Source: Henricia sp. BOLD:AAB3569
Lineage: Eukaryota; Echinodermata; Asteroidea; Spinulosida; Echinasteridae
Length of the DNA: 64,000 bases
NCBI GenBank assembly: GCA_037783545.1
Contig: JBBELK010000454.1
Span: 930,001-994,000, forward strand
Direction: 5' to 3'
Part shown: piece by piece, positions 1-11,036 of the stretch
Position numbering within the stretch: the first letter of the stretch is position 1
How the letters are laid out: each line of letters begins with the position of its first letter
Translations under genes and position numbers: made by a program
The notes under the pieces: model-generated
Database searches by the model: none
Seen by the model: the letters and a program-made list of their open reading frames with translations, nothing else
What the model was told of the DNA's origin: nothing

Positions 1-835
1 AGATGAAAAGGAAAATTAGACAATTTTGGGTGATAAAAAAGCAAACGCGTAAGCCTGCATTCGAAATGTCTTGTTCAGCTATAATAGCTAGAGGACCAAC
101 AGTGAAAACGTCTGCCTTTGTACGTTGCCAAGGTTACTGGGTCTACACTAAAATGGGTGTGAACTGTTTTCAGACAGAAGCCAGTTAGTAGTTACCACGA
201 ATAGTTGCGAAATACGTTAGCGCTAAAGCAAACGTCAGTGCTTTGCTTATACTAGTTATAGGCCCATGGGCTAAGCGAAAACGTACGGTTTTATGAAATT
301 GGGCTCAGGCATAAAACAAATTTTCTTTTTTTAATAATTGGCGGACGTCATTCTGTTCCATTAATACATGTATCTCTAATTTGTTGAGTTTCTTTCCGAT
401 AAGGAGATTACCGGTCGTTCATTTGTATCAGAATTTTGTTAAGGTAGTACTAGCTTTATTCGCGCACTGGCACCTGCTCTTTTCTATGCACAACAACCAC
501 CCGAACAAAACCGTTAAACGACCAATTATAAAACTCCCCTTATTAACCCCAAGACGGAGTTTCCCCCGAGCACCGAAATCACGAACAGAAAGTGTCACAA
601 TACATTATATTTTGGCATCAAAATATGGCGATTTTGCAAACCATGACCCCTGTTGACCTCTTGTAGCCGCCCACCTGAAGCGCGCCGCGACCCGCGGGCA
701 CCGAGCGCTGGAATTCGACTGTATCAAGTTAGCTCTGGTATTCAATTTTCTTTCTTTTTCCCCAAAAAAATCCACCGACGAGAAATCGGAACTGTCTGAC
801 AAAATTAAGGCAACCTCGGTCTATCCCAGAGGCCT
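1..835. other. Noncoding stretch, no gene seen
   Basis: No open frame here has recognisable domains or splice logic. Bases about 95-185 resemble 26,030-26,115 (shared 'gttgccaaggtta' and following bases), so part of it is an old dispersed repeat. About 287-300 ('atgaaattgggctcagg') resembles the end of the hairpin family seen at 61,201-61,444. Confidence 0.6.
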
Positions 836-988
836 GAAACTGAGGCTGGATCCGAATAAGTGGCTTTGGCTGTGGCTATGGCTGTTGCTATGCTGTTGCT
901 ATGGGCGGACAATGAAAGTCCTTAGAAACAGCATAGCAACAGCCGCAGCCACAGCCAAAGCCACTAATTCGGATCCAGCCTGAGACTT
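836..988. mobile_element. Hairpin MITE-like element
   Basis: A near-palindrome of about 150 bp. The left arm carries 'ggctggatccgaat' followed by a run of 'tggctttggctgtggct'. The right arm carries the complements 'agccacagccaaagcca' and 'attcggatccagcc'. A short unpaired centre around 900-925 separates the arms. This is the form of a non-autonomous hairpin transposon. No coding capacity and no clear target-site duplication. Confidence 0.7.
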
Positions 989-1122
989 GGGGTAGTTCAT
1001 GAGTTCGAAGTGCTAAAGTAAACTACTAACAATTGAAAAGGCGACGGAAAGTAAAGCGAGGAATCATGCATGTTTGAGAAAGGTGTCGTTTAAAGATGTC
1101 CAATAATTACTATCAATGCTAG

Positions 1123-1408
1123 AATAGGGCGACAAATCGTGTGTAAAAAAGCTATATTAGGGCGACCTGCTCAATAGGGCGACATTTTGGTGTCGCCCTA
1201 ATATTTTTGAGTTTAAAATTCATTTTTTAAAGGTCAAAAACCATTTTTTTTAGGTCGAGAACCATTTTTATCGGGACTGGAGCTGTTTCTCTTTGGTCTG
1301 CGACCATCTCCGGAAGCTTTGGGTAAAAAAATAAGGTGTCATTTTTAGTGACTCTTGCCGAAATTTCGGTGGTCTCCGGTGAGAGTCTTCCCGAAATGTC
1401 GCCCTATT
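1123..1408. mobile_element. Short inverted-repeat element, TAGGGCGACA ends
   Basis: The ends 'aatagggcgaca' (1123) and 'tgtcgccctatt' (1397-1408) are inverse complements. A second inverted pair ('aatagggcgacattttggtgtcgccctaat', spaced) lies at about 1179-1204 inside the element. Non-coding; probably a MITE. Superfamily not assignable by eye. Confidence 0.6.
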
Positions 1409-1505
1409 GCGGCATCCAGCGTTGTTTAAATTATTATTATTATTATTTCTTTCTGGTATTCATACCAAGGATTCCTCAATAGTGCTCATTGCACTGTCAC
1501 TCGCA

Positions 1506-1760
1506 ATTAGAAATGGCCGCCAGAGACACCGGGGATGATCCCCCTTGCTCTTCACGAAAGAATGCTCTGGGATCTTTAGAGTGCGTTTCCATTACCTAAC
1601 ACACTGGACCAACGGCTTTACATCCCTTCCGAAGGATGGAGCAAGTGTGGTGGAGTGCCTTGCCCAAGGGCACAGGTACCGTATGTTGACGAGACTGCGT
1701 TCGAGCCAAAATGGTCGAACTATCTTTAATTGTACAGTTGCAAGTTGGTCGAAAATGCTC
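1506..1760 (-). mobile_element. SINE-like repeat fragment, reverse orientation
   Basis: On the minus strand this matches the body of the tRNA-headed repeat at 41,973-42,240: shared segments include 'gagacaccgggg', 'cttgctcttcacgaaagaat', 'acctaacacactggacca' and 'ggctttacat'. The tRNA-like head, expected near 1700-1760, is degenerate. It indicates a SINE family with at least two copies in the window. Confidence 0.7.
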
Positions 1761-3936
1761 CATGCCTAATATTGAGTGTATGGTTGAAAAGGCCAAAAAT
1801 TGGTAAAGTGAGTCACATCATTTACAAGGTGAAGGTGTGGTCAATTTCGTTACAAAGATGTATTTCGTCGATGACTTGCAAGAATTTGACCTGCGGTCTT
1901 GAGTGATTGAGGGTCGAATTTTCCCGAAATTTGCCCGGGTGGTCGAGAGATGGAGCAAAGCGTTGATATCTTGTTAATCTTTTTAAAAAAAGAAGACATT
2001 TGCGAGGTTATTTTTGAAACAAGAATCGGGTGATGATGGCAAACACGTCCGTTACTTTCTTAGTTTGTTGAATTTTCAAGGTTTTCCTTTGTCAAAATCG
2101 TTATGGTTTTAAATTTTGCAAACTGGATTCATCATGATTTGTTTAATTCTAAAATAAAACCTTTTTGCGTTTCAAACTGATCGATCATTACCCTGGCAAT
2201 CCCGCATCACGTGCCTTATTAGCATATGACGTAACCACTTCCACGGCGAATTACTAGCGAGTAATCGAATATTCGAGTTAATCGGACAGCTATAGTTCAT
2301 GTCGCCATTCTGGCGCGCGTGGGCGCAAAGTAAAATCTGAATGAACCGAAAATGTGAACTTATTATTGGAGCTCAGCAACTTCCCTTCGGGGAAATAGTT
2401 GTTTTTCACCGGTGACGGCCGCTCTGCCGCACAGTCCAGTACGGGCCTTTTGTGGCGTAGGCCAGGCCCTCCGTATGGCATTGCAAAACCCCAAACTTCA
2501 CCACAATGAATAAACTTTCCCCAAGGCGTTGGCGCGGCCCAAACCCGCGTATAGTTTCTCGTCTGTGATAATGAGCTTTGAAAGGCGCGTAGAAAAGAAG
2601 TGAAATGGATAGGGATCTATGGCAGTGCCGAGGGACTTGAAATTTCAGGCTTTTTGTGACGGTAAAGATTTAATTTGTGTGGGCATGGCCTTATAGTGCA
2701 TGAGCCCCCAACATGGCGGGCATTGCCACGGACATCCCCCTTCTCAGTTGAAGTCACGGTGGGTTATACCTCCATCGCTAACGCCAGAATTACACCGAGG
2801 TAATCGTAATTCTCCCTAAGATTGCGAAATTTGGGCGACAAAAACCACCCGCAAAACTAATGCAATACATGATCCTAAAGTAGAACAGGAGGGGTTACAC
2901 AAGTAATCCTTCAACAACATTCACCTGATAGACAATCGTTCCAATCTCGTGCGCTACCTGGTTTTGGCCCTTATGCTACTTGTTTACGTAGGGCATCCAA
3001 GCAACTTTGCGGACAACCTCAACGGAGTTGGCCAATGCATGGTCGATTTTATTTGCAGCTTGCAATGAATAAATTGCGTATGACGTTGCCATGAAGTTAT
3101 GTATGCATCATATTTCTTGTCATCATTTCCAGTTATATTTACACGTCAATTTTATTCGTTGAGACTAGAGTCCCACATGTAAATTCAAGAAATTAATTTA
3201 ACTGTGCACAAACGTACTGTACCTTTAAGAAAAACGTGTCGCAATGCTCAATCTAAATAGAAATAAACACTGACCCATTTTCCCTTTTTATTCCGAACGC
3301 AGACTATTCCGATTTTTTCTTTGTGTATTTTATGAGAGACACAAAACTGCTGAGCGCAAGAATAATTGTTTACTGTTTGAAGAAACAATTAAAAGGCGTC
3401 TTCGGGGGCGGGGGAGGCATGCGAGTGGGGGGCGAGTAGAAGATTCAGTGCGATGACGTCATCGCATGAGCAAAAAATATGAACCCACAAAATTACAATT
3501 AATCAGTTCTGCAGTCGAAGAATGCAATTTCGGTTTTTTTCCTAAACCAGTAAACTTCTAATTTGAATACAGTGGAAGTCGTCGCAATTTTGTTTACAAG
3601 TCACTCGCTGTTTTTCTTCTCTGTTTGGGCGAACTGCATAATGGAGCGAAAAGAAAAATGTCAATTTATTGAGCTAGGTTAACCCCTCATGCCTGACAGA
3701 AATCGACGCATAAAGACGCGCCAAATGCCCTCGAGTCACCTTATACGGCATAAACAAACCACTCCCGCTGTCAGACGCTTTGGTTTCAGTAGTGCTATGT
3801 GTAGTCTGGACTTGAGCTCTGAGCGCCAGAAGATCATCTTCGACCCCGTGATTGCATCAATTGTTTTTTTGTCAAGACTAATAATATTTGGCGAAGCGAA
3901 ACGAATAATTATGAGACAAGAACACAGTAAATCGGG
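1761..3936. other. Noncoding stretch with a GC-richer patch
   Basis: No supportable coding exon. 2,200-2,600 is richer in CpG than its surroundings ('ggcgcgcgtgggcgc'), but no promoter or transcript can be shown. A palindromic site at 3449-3466 is listed separately. Confidence 0.5.
3449..3466. promoter_or_regulatory. 18-bp perfect palindrome containing a CRE
   Basis: 'tgcgatgacgtcatcgca' is its own reverse complement and centres on TGACGTCA, the consensus for CREB/ATF bZIP dimers. Other TGACGTCA octamers occur near 7,129, 8,040 and 55,150. Regulatory function is inference; no adjacent gene is visible. Confidence 0.35.
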
Positions 3937-4098
3937 TATAGATCGTATCGAATAGCCGCCACCTTCTTGTGGGGCAGTTTCTTTGTTCCTTGAGGACATG
4001 CATGGTTGCACTTGCACATAATATTGTGCTTACCTTGTTGCACAGTTTAAGCAACAAAATGTGTCCCTCAAGATGGAAGCTATTCGATACGGTCTATA
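3937..4098. mobile_element. MITE with TA target sites (family 'TAGACCGTATCGAATAG')
   Basis: The ends 'tagatcgtatcgaatagc' and 'gctattcgatacggtcta' are inverted repeats flanked by TA, as in Tc1/mariner-type MITEs. The same family recurs at 24,430, 36,507, 46,739 and 51,700. The internal 'cagtttctttgttccttgag' is well conserved between copies. This copy reads 'gcttaccttg' at 4028-4037, where the 24-kb copy carries inserted CATGTA units. Confidence 0.8.
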
Positions 4099-4191
4099 CG
4101 GTCAAATCTGTGTACAAGAATGAAACAATACAATTTATTAAAAAGCACAATGAATTGCATCATTTTGCTACGACTGGCAAAATGATACCTC

Positions 4192-4349
4192 TTAAGCAGG
4201 CCTCCCACTGTGCGATATTTGCCACGAATTACCTACGAATTGGTAAGATTATCGCAGACTGCCTATAGACTCTACACACAATCGTACCTAATCGTACCAA
4301 TTCGTATTAAATTCGTGGCAAATATCGCACAGTGGGAGGCCTGCTTTAA
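4192..4349. mobile_element. TTAA-flanked hairpin MITE, copy 1
   Basis: Begins TTAAGCAGGCCTCCCACTG and ends with the inverse complement, ...CAGTGGGAGGCC then TGCTTTAA. The whole 158 bp folds on itself. TTAA borders are the hallmark of piggyBac-type targets, so a piggyBac-dependent MITE is the likeliest class. It shares its right TTAA (4346-4349) with copy 2. Confidence 0.8.
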
Positions 4350-4513
4350 GCGGGCCTCCCACTGTGCGATATTTGCCACGAATTTCATACGAATTGGTAC
4401 GATTAGGTACGATTGGGTACGATTGTGTGTAGAGTCTATAGGCAGTCTCCGATAATCGTACCAATTCGTAGGAAATTCGTGGCCAAAATCGCACAGTGGG
4501 AGGCCCGCTTTAA
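4346..4513. mobile_element. TTAA-flanked hairpin MITE, copy 2 (inverted)
   Basis: A second member of the same family, in the opposite orientation to its neighbour. It starts at the TTAA that ends copy 1 and finishes at TTAA 4510-4513. The internal asymmetric part ('cctatagactctacacaca' in one copy, its complement in the other) shows the inversion. The two copies differ at scattered bases, so they are separate insertions rather than a fresh duplication. Confidence 0.8.
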
Positions 4514-7500
4514 GCTCACATGAAAACCTTATGATAACAAGCACCACATAAATCTATTTATGTTCAAAATGGTACCAGCTTTCTGTCTATACGCCGCCAA
4601 CTTTGTCCCACACGCACTAGTTTACGTAGCGCGTGGCACCATGTACATGTACCAACTTCCAGCGCCGGCCTTGCCTGTGACAGTCTCATTTCAGATGCTG
4701 AGCCATTGTAGTACGTCACGCGTCTTTCATTTGCATTTTTTCCCCCATACAACTTGAAAATCCTCTGTTACCTGTTTCCAACATTTCTTCACCAGTCGCC
4801 GCTCTCATAAAGAATACTAGTTCAGGTGAGACGGTGTAGGACCACACAAGACGATCGACAAAAAGTGACCTTTCTTTTTACAGAAAAACCCACCTTTTAA
4901 TCAAATATTTTCAAGAGCACCATTTTTTTATAAATAGAAAAAGAACGTCATGATTTACATGATGCTGATTCTATTCCACTGTGTGACCTTTCACCCCAGC
5001 ATCATTTCCCAACTTTAAAGTGACTAGTTAAGGCTGATCATTTTTGTTTGAATTATAACTTTATAAGATAATCGCCAAAAGGTGTTTGGTAGAGATTGCA
5101 ATGCAAAGGTTATAGACAAAAATATGTTAATGAGGCGGCTTAAGCTTGTGTCGTCATAAAATGCCCGAAGGGTAAATGACCGCAAAGATTTTAAGACGGA
5201 GATGGTCACAAGATGTCTGGTTGGTCAGTTCCTCCAAACGAACTTGAAATGATCTGAGAAACAGTTCATCTTTATCTTGATGCAATAATAATTATTTGTT
5301 AAAGAGGATACCGATTGAATAAAACTTGTTAAAATGTAATAAGCTGCTGCTCGTGCGTTTTTCCTACTCCCGCACCAATCAATTATCGTGCTCCCGTCAC
5401 TAAATGGTATCGTCCATTTTGGCACCTCCCCGTTTCTGTAAACATGCCGAAGAATGTATGCAGATTCCGGGGCCAACTTTTGATTGCGGCTGAACCACAC
5501 ACTGCACATGTGTGTGTACATGTATTCACTGTACTTTATACATTAAAATGACATGTACGTGTACATCGGTGGGACCGTACCGCGACGCGACCGTACCGTA
5601 TTTGTACATCAGTCGCAACCAAAAGTGAGGTTTTTGTGAATCCCAACTCTGAACTTCGTCGTTGGAAACTCACCCAAAGATTGCTGTTTTCAAGTTTAAA
5701 CTCAGCACGAAGGTAACTACCAATCGCCTAGTATCTGCACTGACAGTTTTGTTGAGTTTTTCGGTTTTGAAAGGTAAGTTGGGAGTGAATTTTGTGCTTT
5801 TATTGGGCTGGTTTTTCGAGTTACTTCATGGCTTGTTGGGTAGAAAAAGTGGGTCCATTGTGCACCCATCGTGGTTCAATGGTTGGTACTAACATGGAGA
5901 AGTTGAGTCATTTTAAAATGCATTGCATCGTGGGATAAATAATTTGGGGACGACATTGGGAGCGGCGAGCTGAAAATAATGATGATTCACGAGAGCGAAG
6001 GAACATTTGAAATGTTTTCATTGGGTTGTTTCGGCTGCTCGATTTTGGCTGCTCAATTTCGTTTGCCGTCTAGTCTGCAAGTGCAACTTAACCGGACCAT
6101 GGAGATCTAGGAAGGCCTCCATGCTGCAACTAAGAAATGACCTGGGCATAAACTTGTACAACAGTCATCCATACCAAAGAACTGACAATTTGCGAAATAA
6201 TGCCTTGTATGCACATAAAACCAGAGTTGAGAAGTTAGCCATTATTATTTTGTTTTCCTCAAAATAGCTTTTTCCTTCAAGAATCAAATGAGAAGTTTAA
6301 AAATTTAAAAATAGGCCTGTAGTTATTTTGCTAAACGTTTTGTGCAAATTTAATAATTAAAACAAAGTAGGCCTAGGTGTGAAAAAAAGGTTTTCTAAGG
6401 AAATACCTTTGCCAGCCAGTCGGAAGTATTGGTCAACAAGACAATTCTTCTGACTTTTTGATTTACTAATGGTTGTGCCCTTTGCAGATACAACCCCACA
6501 GATGCTCCTTGCATATTTGCATTGTACAAAAGTCACAGTGCTCCTTGCATATTTGCATTCAAGTACAAAAGTACTGTTTTGGCGGCGAAAATTTGGTTCA
6601 TGTTGGTAATACAGATGTTGGGGTAAAGTGACAACAGACCAAGACTGAAAATGAAAGGTTACCATGGTCACCTAATTTTGTTCTTCCAGAAAGGACATTA
6701 AAATAGTTTGATGGAGCGTGACAGCGTGTGGAATGACTTTCATGACAATGAAGTTCATTTTTTAATGAGCCTCTGGAGATGCGAATGCTTCAAACATTGT
6801 ACATTAATCAAACATTCCTTCATGTTCCAACTGGCAGTTAAGTCTTGAAGCAGACCAGTCTGTTTCTTGGATGTCATTATTCATACCAAAATGCCACCTG
6901 TCCATAGCACGTGATGACGTCTTCTGATCATACATGTATCTTGGCCATGGTTTCGCTAAACCAAAAAGGTTTTTAATGTTTTGTGATTTAACTGATTTAA
7001 CCAATGATAAGCTCTGTTGCAAGCAACCAGAACTGTTTATTGATTAAATTTATGACATTGTCAAAAACATGTTTTTGGTCGAATTGTCAAGAAAAGGCAG
7101 CTCCTTATATAGGGACTTGGAAATCCGTGACGTCATCAGCTGCGCAGTCGTGATACTATTATTGGTCAAATCTGTAACCGAAGTTCGCAAGCTTAATGGA
7201 CCGCTATGTGAAATTGCACTGTAAATCATGCCATCTTTTGTTTCTGTCATTTAATCCGTCAGGTTAATTTCTTTTTAGTGCAGGCCTATTGGGGCTGGTT
7301 TTTTTTATATTTGTGCCAAATATCACGCAAATCCACCTGTGCTGTGGTGAGATTTTCCCGCCCCATAATATCACCAAAATCGGCAGTTGGCGAGCGCCGT
7401 CAATTACCTAGTCTTGATTCAAGACACCTATAAGGGCATGACCATGTGCCTAACAAAGCCCATGCCAATAGCTCCCTCATGCTGTGCCGGGCAGCGAAAT

Positions 7501-7640
7501 TTTTATTTTCGAACGACATAGCACAGGCAGAGGATTCTGTGCCTTCTGATTGGTGCATTGTAAATGAATGCTCGTTACTCTCCTAATAGCGCCCTCAATG
7601 AGTTGCTTAAATAAAGGAATAAAGGAACGTAATTGGAGGG
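4514..7640. other. Noncoding stretch, no gene seen
   Basis: No exon-like segment found. 6,497-6,565 holds a local duplication of 'gctccttgcatatttgcatt', which includes two POU/octamer-like ATTTGCAT sites. 4,690-4,710 shares 'ttcagatgctgagcc' with 12,208-12,225, a dispersed repeat remnant. Confidence 0.5.
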
Positions 7641-7654
7641 TTTTGGCGAGTCGC

Positions 7655-7735
7655 TTTGTGGTGTAGTGGTAAAGCGCAGGACTATGAAGCGAACGACCTC
7701 AGTTCTATCCCCACTCTGATTATACTATAATTTTC
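7655..7735 (+). mobile_element. tRNA-derived (SINE-like) fragment
   Basis: Has a good RNA polymerase III A box ('tggtgtagtggtaaagcg') and a decayed B box ('cagttctatcccc', against a GGTTCGAATCC consensus). No acceptor stem pairs cleanly, so it is a tRNA-derived repeat or pseudogene rather than a working tRNA. Confidence 0.5.
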
Positions 7736-8881
7736 AATAGGTGAGGAGGAATTAAAACCTAGAAACATTTGAAGTAGAGTAAACGCTGGTATATTCGACC
7801 GGTAGGGGAATTCGACCAGTATGAATTAAAAATGTAATAAATATAATAAAAACCACTTATTAGTCGTATTTATTATGTTTAATATTTTGTTTAAGTTAAA
7901 CCCTCGATGGCGATATGGTCAATGATTCAATATACCCCAAGCAATCAAAATAAAATGAGTCTAAAACATGAAATAAAGTATAGCTTCGTCATTTAACGTT
8001 GTTGCCTTATGGGGTCCAATAAGAAATACGAGCTACTTTGTGACGTCAGTTTGAACGTCTGTCGGGTGGAGTGGTAATTTGTAATGAACCTCGTGTCTTT
8101 TTGAATGCTACAGAGTGGACCAGTACAAAATTGCTGGCCAAAATACTGTCCTGGGTTGAAACAATGGTTAGTCGAATACCACATCATTTTATCAAACTGC
8201 TGTTTGAGTATTCGACCAAGGGGCATGGCGTGCGGCCATTTTGTGTGTGTCAGTTTACACCAAATAAAGGCGCCTTTCTTTTACAGGTCGATAAGTTTAT
8301 TTTATCCATCCTGCGTTTTTTTATCCATTTGCATCTCAATCGCTCTATGGCCCGATACAGACAAACGGGTGGAGCAAAACGCGCACGCAAGACGGATGAA
8401 AAAAAAGGATAAGGCGCCTCTCCTTTGGTTCGTTTTTCATTCGTCATGCGTTTTCCATTCTTTTGCATAGGGTTTGCCTTAAAATGAGACTCATTTTGGT
8501 TAAAATAATTGTGACCAGTCATTGCTGGATATTTTTGTCAAAATATAATGGTTAAAATACGTATCTGCACTTGTGACCGGGCCGAGCACCGTCGCATTGC
8601 AATAAAGTTTCGCAACAGACACTGCCAGAAAACCAGGACCGCTTTTGACTAGACGTCAGCTAAAGCAGTCATAATATATTGCGCGGCGTATTTCGTCGAG
8701 CTACGGCACGAATATGCCGCGCGCGCATTGCTGACGAGACTGTGCCTGTAATCAGACTCTGGAGGCAGAACGGAACTTCTGCCGAGCATTGACCTAGTTT
8801 GCGTATAGAGCTAGCACGCGCCAATCCTTTTGGCGCGTGCCAGAAGAGTCTGGCCACGTGCCGCCTGGGGTTATGTATTAT
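7736..8881. other. Noncoding stretch, no gene seen
   Basis: Two overlapping open frames of 113 and 121 codons lie at about 8,071-8,470, but they show no domain, codon bias or splice sites. 8,690-8,870 is GC-rich with a local palindrome ('gcacgcgcc' and 'ggcgcgtgc', 8813-8841). Confidence 0.5.
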
Positions 8882-9048
8882 ACAAATACCACATGGTTTG
8901 ATGCGAGATAGTGAAAACTAACAACCCCGAGGTGTTGGATGATTGGCACTATCTCCCGAGGCGTAAGCCGAGGGAGATAGTGTCAATCATCCAACACCGA
9001 GGGGTCGTTAGTTTTCACTATCTCCCATGAAAACCATGTGGTATTTGT
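8882..9048. mobile_element. Long near-perfect hairpin element
   Basis: Arms of about 80 bp pair almost perfectly from 'acaaataccacatggttt' to 'aaccatgtggtatttgt', with the turn at 'cgaggcgtaagccg' near 8963. A recent hairpin MITE. If transcribed it would give a dsRNA stem of about 80 bp. Confidence 0.75.
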
Positions 9049-10542
9049 TTTACTATACCTCAGAAATATTCATTAGGTAGCCACGGTATTTTATTGGCCC
9101 ATTTCACCACACCGTCAACCCTGTCAGCATGGTCAGTGTCAGACTTGGTGCGAACGTCGCAAAGTAGAAAGTCATTTAATTTCCTTTTTTCTAACTGTTC
9201 TACCTTATTTATGGTCATTCCCCTGCATTCACCGTATGTTGCAAGTATGCAAACTGCTTTTCTACTGCTCGTTTTGTTTCTTTAGCGTCTTTTTTTGTCC
9301 ATGTTTTTCCTCTATTTACATCGCAAAACGAGCACCGCTGGATGCCATTTTGATTTATACCATAATATACTGGTACAATGAGCTCTTGCACTTATCTCTA
9401 CTGCACGAACGAGAAGCGCGTGCGTCATTGGTAAAAAGATCACAGTGTACTGGGACAAATCTAGGCCGTGTGATAGTACCCGTGTGTTGACCACTCAAGT
9501 ATATATACCTACGTTTATTTTCGAACAAACAAAGTCCCATCAATACTATGTATTCAGTACAAATGGCACTGGACGAATAACCCAACACAGTAGTCGAATT
9601 CCACATCATCTACACCTCATTTTGGTGGTCAAACTGCACATCATTCATCAGTCCTCCAGTTTCGGGCTTGATGCAAATGAAAGGCAGTATTACCTAGACT
9701 TGCGATTGTCGAAAACTTTTGCCTTGCTTCTCCTCAGACGCAACTGTTATGCTAAAATGAACCTTATCCGGTCGAATACCCCCACTCCTAAATCAAGTTT
9801 TTGGAACGAAATACAATTGATAAAAAAATTCATACCGAAATGAAATTGTGCCCTCTCCTTTTGTTCCGCCATACTTCTAAAAGGCTAATGGACATTGTTT
9901 TGTTGTCTGTGATTTTAATGTTACATGTAGTTGAGGGCGCCCTATTTGCAGTCCTGCTCTTGAAGGACAAGATATATATATAACGCTTAAATTTAAGACT
10001 AGCCAAGAAAAAATAACATGCTTTGTGACAAAGGGGGCGCTTTGCATCAGATCACAATTTTTGAAGTTGCCGTCTATTCATTTTCATTGACGATTCCACA
10101 CGTTAATAGATGCAATCTTACAAGCATAAAACAGCAACCGCTTAATGAATTTTTGCAACAACAGTATTTTCGGAATCTGTTGCAACTTGCCTGTTGTGAA
10201 AAAGTGGTTTTAACTAAAAAAACAAATTCTGAATTTTTTTTCCAAGTCCCTACCTTATAATAGTCCCTACTGAGATGGGATCAAATTTTATCCAGTATAC
10301 AATTTTATTTTGGGTGGCCAAAAGCAAATGGTAATATATCCAACAAATAATGTAAACAAATCATGAAGTAGTTTTTGTCAAGGTTCTAGATGAAGTCAGA
10401 AACTGTATAAATACATGTACACCACTATCATCATCACCCAAAATGGTAAACAGGACTACCCGAACCATTGCAAGGTGTACAAGCTATGTTTTAAGTACTG
10501 CAAGCACGTGCATGCATCAAGATGCATCAAGAATTTAGTTAT
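9049..10542. other. Noncoding stretch, no gene seen
   Basis: Open frames up to 132 codons (9,445-9,843) have no recognisable domain, and the region is low-complexity and AT-rich. Nothing supportable. Confidence 0.5.
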
Positions 10543-11036
10543 CACCGCGTTTACACTCGAATCGGCAAAGGTGGATACAGATCCAGCATTTTTATTGCGA
10601 CCACAAAACTGAACATTTGCCGCGTTTACACTACACCCCAAATCGCTTCAACTCGCTTCAGAAACCGCAAAAGTCACCACTAAATGTAACTGCAGCGCAT
10701 GCGTGAGCTGTTAGGTGTTGCTGCACTAGTGCCAGATTGGTCAATTAAATCTACTACACTGCGGGCACCGCCGCAAGGACACTCAAATTGCCGAATCTGT
10801 ATTCGGGTAGCGTTTACACTACAAGCGACCTTGACGATTGCAGGGTTCAACCCCGCAATTGCGGGGTTCAACCCTACCCCAAAGGTGACTTGAAAAAGGC
10901 GAATCAGACCCGGGTCTGATCCGCCTTTTTCAATTCACCTTTTGCGTTTACACTTAGTGCCTACCCGGCTTCAACTCCCCTTTTTGGAAATTGCGGAGTT
11001 CGATTCGGCAAAGGTGAATCGAGTGTAAACGGGGTG
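10543..11036. mobile_element. Inverted-repeat element, CACC..GTTTACACT ends
   Basis: Ends 'caccgcgtttacactcga' and 'tcgagtgtaaacggggtg' are inverse complements. The motif 'gcgtttacact' recurs inside at about 10,621, 10,810 and 10,943, suggesting nested or rearranged copies. It shares its terminus type with 47,004-47,402, and bases 10,553-10,625 match (reversed) a fragment at 32,057-32,138. Non-coding. Confidence 0.65.

Noticed and set aside
8071..8470. Overlapping frames of 113 and 121 codons
   Set aside because: Two frames are open over the same bases, neither with domain or signal features; chance openness.
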